Source: Oxalobacter sp. (GTDB taxonomy: Bacteria; Pseudomonadota; Gammaproteobacteria; Burkholderiales; Burkholderiaceae_D). From it: a DNA stretch of 64,000 nt. Numbering within the stretch: the first letter of the stretch is position 1; the number at the start of each line of letters is the position of its first letter. The translations under genes were made by a program, and so were the position numbers. Shown here piece by piece: positions 60,847-64,000 of this stretch. Location of the stretch: the NCBI GenBank assembly GCA_018384065.1, contig JAHAYL010000036.1, positions 1 through 64,000 of the forward strand. Direction: 5' to 3'. The notes beneath the pieces were generated by a model. That model was not told the origin of the DNA, did no database searches, and saw nothing but the letters and a program-made list of their open reading frames with translations.

Positions 60847-62247
60847 ATGTCAGAACAGGAACATCCGCTTGACAGTCAGACGGCAAAGGTCCTGCCATGG
60901 ATTATTGCCGTGGCATTCTTCATGCAGATGCTTGATGGCACAGCCCTCAACACCGCATTGCCCTCCATGGCGGTTGACATGGAAACAACGCCGGTCCATA
61001 TGCAGAGCGTTGTCATCTCCTATGCACTCACACTGGCTTTCATGATTCCGGCATCTGGCTGGATTGCAGAGCATTTCGGCGCAAAACGGGTGTTCATGGG
61101 GGCGATGCTCCTTTTCACTGTCAGTTCACTGGCATGTGGTGTATCGCAGTCCCTGCCGATGATTGTCCTTTTCCGTATCGTACAGGGCATTGGCGGTGCC
61201 TTGATGGTACCTGTCGGACGCCTGATCGCCCTCAAGGCCTATCCACGCGACCAGTTTGTCGATATCCTCAGTTTCATCACCATGCCAAGCCTGGTTGGTC
61301 CCCTGATCGGTCCGACACTCGGCGGCCTGATGGTGGAGTACCTTTCCTGGCACTGGATATTTTTCATCAACCTGCCTGTCGGGATCATAGGGTTGATTGC
61401 GACAGCCCGTTATATGCCTTCACTTGATAAATCCGATGACCAGGCACCATTTGACCTGTCGGGTTTCCTGCTGTTCGGCAGTTTCATGCTCAGCATCACC
61501 ATTGGGCTCGAAGGCATCGGGGAATTCCATTTCCCAGTCAGCATCACGACGGCACTGCTGATTGCTGGGGTTGCCAGCATCCTGATTTACTTTCTCCATG
61601 CCCGCAGGAAAGCGGCTCCAATCTTTTCAATCAGCCTTTTCCAGGTCCGCAATTTCAGGATCGGTATCCTCGGCAACATCTGCGCAAGGCTTGGCAATGG
61701 TGCCATGCCGTTCCTGACACCCTTGCTGCTTCAGATGGGGCTTGGCTATTCCCCGATGCAGGCAGGGATGATGATGATTCCGATGACAGTCGGTGCAATC
61801 GCGGCGAAATGGGTTGTGACAAGGCTTGTCCACCGTTTCGGATTCAAGCCTGTGCTGGTCATCAACACCATGATGCTCGGAGTCATGATTGCGGTTTACA
61901 GCCTGATAACCCCTGAAATGGACTATTGGGTCATGCTTGGCATCTTCACCGTCTTTGGATTGGTCAATTCCACGCAGTTCACCGCCATGAACACTGTCAC
62001 ACTTGTTGACCTTTCCCAGCAGCAGGCAAGCAGTGGCAACAGCATGTTTGCGGCGGTGCAGCAGCTTTCCATGGGGATGGGGGTTGCTGTGGCAGCCTCC
62101 ATCCTGGACTGGTTCATGAAACCATCAAGCCAGCAGGCAGGCGCCGTCATCCTCGATGCATTGTCATCGACTTACATCTGCCTGGGTACCATAGCCTTCA
62201 TCTCAACCATCCTGTTTGTGCAGCTGGGCAAAAGCTCCGTCAAATAA
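60847..62247 (+). CDS. MFS transporter, DHA2 drug:H+ antiporter type
   Basis: The 466-residue protein has the DHA2/EmrB start MQMLDGTALNTALPSMAVDM, motif A-like AEHFGAKRVFM, and motif C LVGPLIGPTLGGLMVEYLSWHWIFFINLPVG (in parts). The size and pattern resemble E. coli MdtD (471). It is expected to export drugs or metabolites using the proton gradient. The substrate is unknown. It is followed by a TSUP gene at 64 bases, perhaps with its own promoter (TATAAT at 62271-62276). Confidence 0.9.
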   Translation: MSEQEHPLDSQTAKVLPWIIAVAFFMQMLDGTALNTALPSMAVDMETTPVHMQSVVISYALTLAFMIPASGWIAEHFGAKRVFMGAMLLFTVSSLACGVSQSLPMIVLFRIVQGIGGALMVPVGRLIALKAYPRDQFVDILSFITMPSLVGPLIGPTLGGLMVEYLSWHWIFFINLPVGIIGLIATARYMPSLDKSDDQAPFDLSGFLLFGSFMLSITIGLEGIGEFHFPVSITTALLIAGVASILIYFLHARRKAAPIFSISLFQVRNFRIGILGNICARLGNGAMPFLTPLLLQMGLGYSPMQAGMMMIPMTVGAIAAKWVVTRLVHRFGFKPVLVINTMMLGVMIAVYSLITPEMDYWVMLGIFTVFGLVNSTQFTAMNTVTLVDLSQQQASSGNSMFAAVQQLSMGMGVAVAASILDWFMKPSSQQAGAVILDALSSTYICLGTIAFISTILFVQLGKSSVK

Positions 62248-62311
62248 GAAAAGAACCCTGGCAGTTGGCATATAATAGACAGCCTCATCAGGGTATCGGG
62301 CTGGTTTTCCA

Positions 62312-63088
62312 ATGATTGTCTTTCTGACCATGCTTGCCATGGGCATGGTGATTGGTTTTGTCGGGGCAGGCGGGGCAGGTGTCGTCATCGCCGTGCTGAC
62401 ATTGATTTTCGAGATTCCCGTCCATACCGCTGTCGGCACATCCCTGGCAGCCATGATATTCACGACCATTTCCGGCACCTTCAGCCATTTCCGTGAAGGC
62501 AACATCAACTTCAAGGTCGGCCTGACTGTCGGTGCAGTCGGTTTTGTCGGCGCATTCATCGGCTCAAAAATCGCCACCAACTATCTTTCCGGCAGCAACC
62601 TGAGGCTCTGCACGGCATCCATGCTCGTTGCCTCAGCCGTACTCGTCTATTCACGCCTGACCTGGCCTGACCTGCCGATTTTCCATCCAAGGGGAGGCGG
62701 GCAGACAGAAAGCAATTTTTCAGGACCGAGTTTCTGGATACTTGCCGTCATCGGCGGTCTTGGCAATGGCCTGCTTTCCGGCACATTCGGCATTGGGGCT
62801 GCACAGTTCATCCAGCTGACCCTGCTGATTTTCTTTGGCCTGCCGCTTTTCCAGTCTGTCGGGACCACCATGCTCATCATCCTGCCGATGGCAGTCTCAG
62901 GTGGACTTGGGTACCTGCTGTCTGGTTTCCTGGATATCACGCTGTTCATCCAAGTGCTCCTGGGGCTGATGATCGGTGCCTATACCGGTGCGAAATTCAC
63001 CCGCCATGCTCCCAGGTGGCTCCTGAAAACCGCCATGGTCATGATGCCGGGGCTTGCCGGTGTCCTGCTGCTTGTCCTGAAACACTGA
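62312..63088 (+). CDS. TSUP-family (TauE/SafE, DUF81) membrane exporter
   Basis: The 258-residue protein has about eight helices and the TSUP repeats (IGFVGAGGAGVVIAVLTLIF in the first half, GLGNGLLSGTFGIGAAQFIQL in the second, in parts). Members export sulfite, sulfoacetate or other organosulfur or carboxylate compounds. No sulfonate pathway is near. It ends at the shared terminator region before mscL. Confidence 0.88.
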   Translation: MIVFLTMLAMGMVIGFVGAGGAGVVIAVLTLIFEIPVHTAVGTSLAAMIFTTISGTFSHFREGNINFKVGLTVGAVGFVGAFIGSKIATNYLSGSNLRLCTASMLVASAVLVYSRLTWPDLPIFHPRGGGQTESNFSGPSFWILAVIGGLGNGLLSGTFGIGAAQFIQLTLLIFFGLPLFQSVGTTMLIILPMAVSGGLGYLLSGFLDITLFIQVLLGLMIGAYTGAKFTRHAPRWLLKTAMVMMPGLAGVLLLVLKH

Positions 63089-63111
63089 TCCAGCCGCCTG
63101 AAAGCAACAAA

Positions 63112-63145
63112 AAACCCGTCAGATGGAAAACCACCCAACGGGTTT
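63112..63145 (-). terminator. Intrinsic terminator of mscL, possibly bidirectional
   Basis: AAACCCGT (63112-63119) pairs with ACGGGTTT (63138-63145). On the minus strand the stem is followed by a U-run, which ends the mscL transcript. The convergent TSUP gene ends 24 bases before it. Confidence 0.85.
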
Positions 63146-63178
63146 GGCAACGCTCCAAGAAGCAGTGGAGCAGGTTGC

Positions 63179-63652
63179 CTATTCCTTCGGAGCCTGCTGT
63201 TTTTCTTTCAGCAGGTCACGGATTTCAGTCAGCAGCTGGATATCAGCTGGCGGTTCAGCCGGTGCTTCTTCAGCAGGGGCTTCCTCTTTGGCTTCTTCTT
63301 CCTTCTTACGCATTTCTGCAAGCCGCATCACAATCTTGACAATGATGAAAATGGAGATTGCGATGATGATGAAATCGATGATGACCTGGATGAAATTACC
63401 GTAAGAAATCGCCACTTCAGGTTTGATGACCTTGTCGCCTTCCTTGATGGCAGCCTTGATGATGTATTTCATATCCTTGAAATCCATGCCACCGATCATG
63501 TAACCGATGGCAGGCATCAGGATATCTTCAACCAGAGAGGTGACAATCTTGCCAAACGCACCGCCGATGATGACACCGACAGCCATATCCACAACATTGC
63601 CTTTAAGGGCGAATTCCTTGAATTCCTGTAAAAAAGATTTTTTTTCTTCCAT
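63179..63652 (-). CDS. mscL: Large-conductance mechanosensitive channel
   Basis: The 157-residue protein opens under membrane tension to release solutes. It has the conserved [26 protein letters not shown] (in parts) first helix, the [13 protein letters not shown] block, the second helix near residues 85-110 and a C-terminal helical bundle, [14 protein letters not shown]. It is a little longer than E. coli MscL (136) because of an Ala/Glu/Pro-rich linker ([13 protein letters not shown]). Confidence 0.96.
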   Translation of the reverse strand: MEEKKSFLQEFKEFALKGNVVDMAVGVIIGGAFGKIVTSLVEDILMPAIGYMIGGMDFKDMKYIIKAAIKEGDKVIKPEVAISYGNFIQVIIDFIIIAISIFIIVKIVMRLAEMRKKEEEAKEEAPAEEAPAEPPADIQLLTEIRDLLKEKQQAPKE

Positions 63653-63796
63653 GATGACCTTGATTGAAAAGTTGGGATGTTTTCGGATATTCAGTCTTCA
63701 GACCATGCGTCTTAGGCAGAGGATGAACCGATTGGATTATCCTAACATGCTGACCGTGAAAAATCCATCATCAGGCAGTGGGGAAAAACCGCCATT

Positions 63797-64000
63797 TCAC
63801 CTGCCAGGAACTTTGTCAGGAAGTGCCTTGCAGAACACATCAACACCCTCTGAAATCTGCTGGCAGACTTCCCTGAAAAAACTGAAAGGATACCCATAAG
63901 GGTCTTCTACATCGCTCCCTTCGCAGAGGCGTCTGACCTCACCTTTGAAGCCAGGGAACCGGCGACGGACAATCCCGACCTGGTCCTGCTCCATCGTCAG
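63797..64000 (-). CDS. Low-molecular-weight protein tyrosine phosphatase, C-terminal part (runs off window)
   Basis: The last 67 residues of a protein read into the window edge. The segment DVEDPYGYPFSFFREVCQQISEG matches the end of LMW-PTPs (in parts), where the aspartate of DP-aromatic-G is the general acid. The N-terminal CxxxxxR loop is outside, so the assignment rests on this block. The chain ends CKALPDKVPGR. Confidence 0.75.
   Translation of the reverse strand: MTMEQDQVGIVRRRFPGFKGEVRRLCEGSDVEDPYGYPFSFFREVCQQISEGVDVFCKALPDKVPGR

Noticed and set aside
1-64000. CRISPR arrays, insertion sequences, prophage, rRNA or tRNA genes
   Set aside because: No regularly spaced direct repeats, transposase or phage structural genes, cloverleaf sequences or rRNA blocks were seen in the intergenic regions read.

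Overview
The window looks like a chromosome segment of a betaproteobacterium of the order Burkholderiales, most likely Oxalobacter or a close relative. The main clue is the truncated gene at the left edge, whose N-terminus resembles the oxalate/formate antiporter family (OxlT). A Burkholderiales-type trimeric porin, moderate GC content and dense housekeeping gene content agree with this. The assignment is an inference from protein family resemblance; no 16S rRNA or tRNA gene is present.

Layout. 1-2.3 kb: OxlT-like transporter (partial), a compact non-coding locus, and a porin. 2.3-5.5 kb: copper P-type ATPase with a fused C-terminal copper-chaperone domain, divergent from an HxlR regulator with a cysteine-rich tail. 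5.5-9.3 kb: DinG/YoaA helicase, MATE exporter and a small conserved protein. 9.4-18.6 kb: recC-recB-recD as a tight operon. 18.7-21.6 kb: a secreted protein, then an AAA ATPase + RloB/TOPRIM pair resembling AbiL-type phage defence. 21.7-25.6 kb: sulfur amino-acid island on the minus strand (Rrf2 regulator, cysK, and one 780-residue protein joining a MetB-type to a MalY-type enzyme). 25.8-31.2 kb: accessory genes including Sel1/TPR proteins, an AAA+ ATPase with a small partner and a structured leader, a DUF218 protein and a small periplasmic protein. 31.3-38.5 kb: thyA, gabD, dgt, lnt, an acidic 20-residue-repeat protein, and ybeX/corC. 38.6-44.9 kb: Sel1 protein, CstA-type transporter, two EamA exporters and an iron alcohol dehydrogenase. 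45.1-50.8 kb: an unknown protein, hldD, LysR, SDR, OYE-type reductase and an alpha/beta hydrolase. 50.8-55.6 kb: AGCS symporter and two tandem TerC-CBS-CorC proteins. 55.9-64 kb: Gal80-like oxidoreductase, atypical SDR, dusA, ybaK, an OmpH/Skp-like membrane protein, ppa, a DHA2 transporter, a TSUP exporter, mscL and a partial low-molecular-weight tyrosine phosphatase.

The most interesting signal is at 225-502. Two GCARATGC elements 28 bp apart (one inside a perfect palindrome) lie upstream of a near-consensus sigma-54 promoter, which is followed after about 35 nt by a strong intrinsic terminator. The predicted RNA of about 73 nt carries 14 contiguous nucleotides (12 Watson-Crick, 2 G-U) complementary to the Shine-Dalgarno region of the divergent OxlT-like gene. 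This reads as a sigma-54-dependent small RNA that could repress translation of the neighbouring oxalate/formate-type transporter.

Other points of note are the MetB-MalY fusion, the CopA-CopZ fusion with an internal start, a tightly packed three-way-junction RNA upstream of the AAA+ gene, the repeat protein between ybeX and lnt, the RloB defence pair next to recBCD, and three oxidoreductases with altered catalytic motifs. No insertion sequences, CRISPR arrays, rRNA or tRNA genes were seen.
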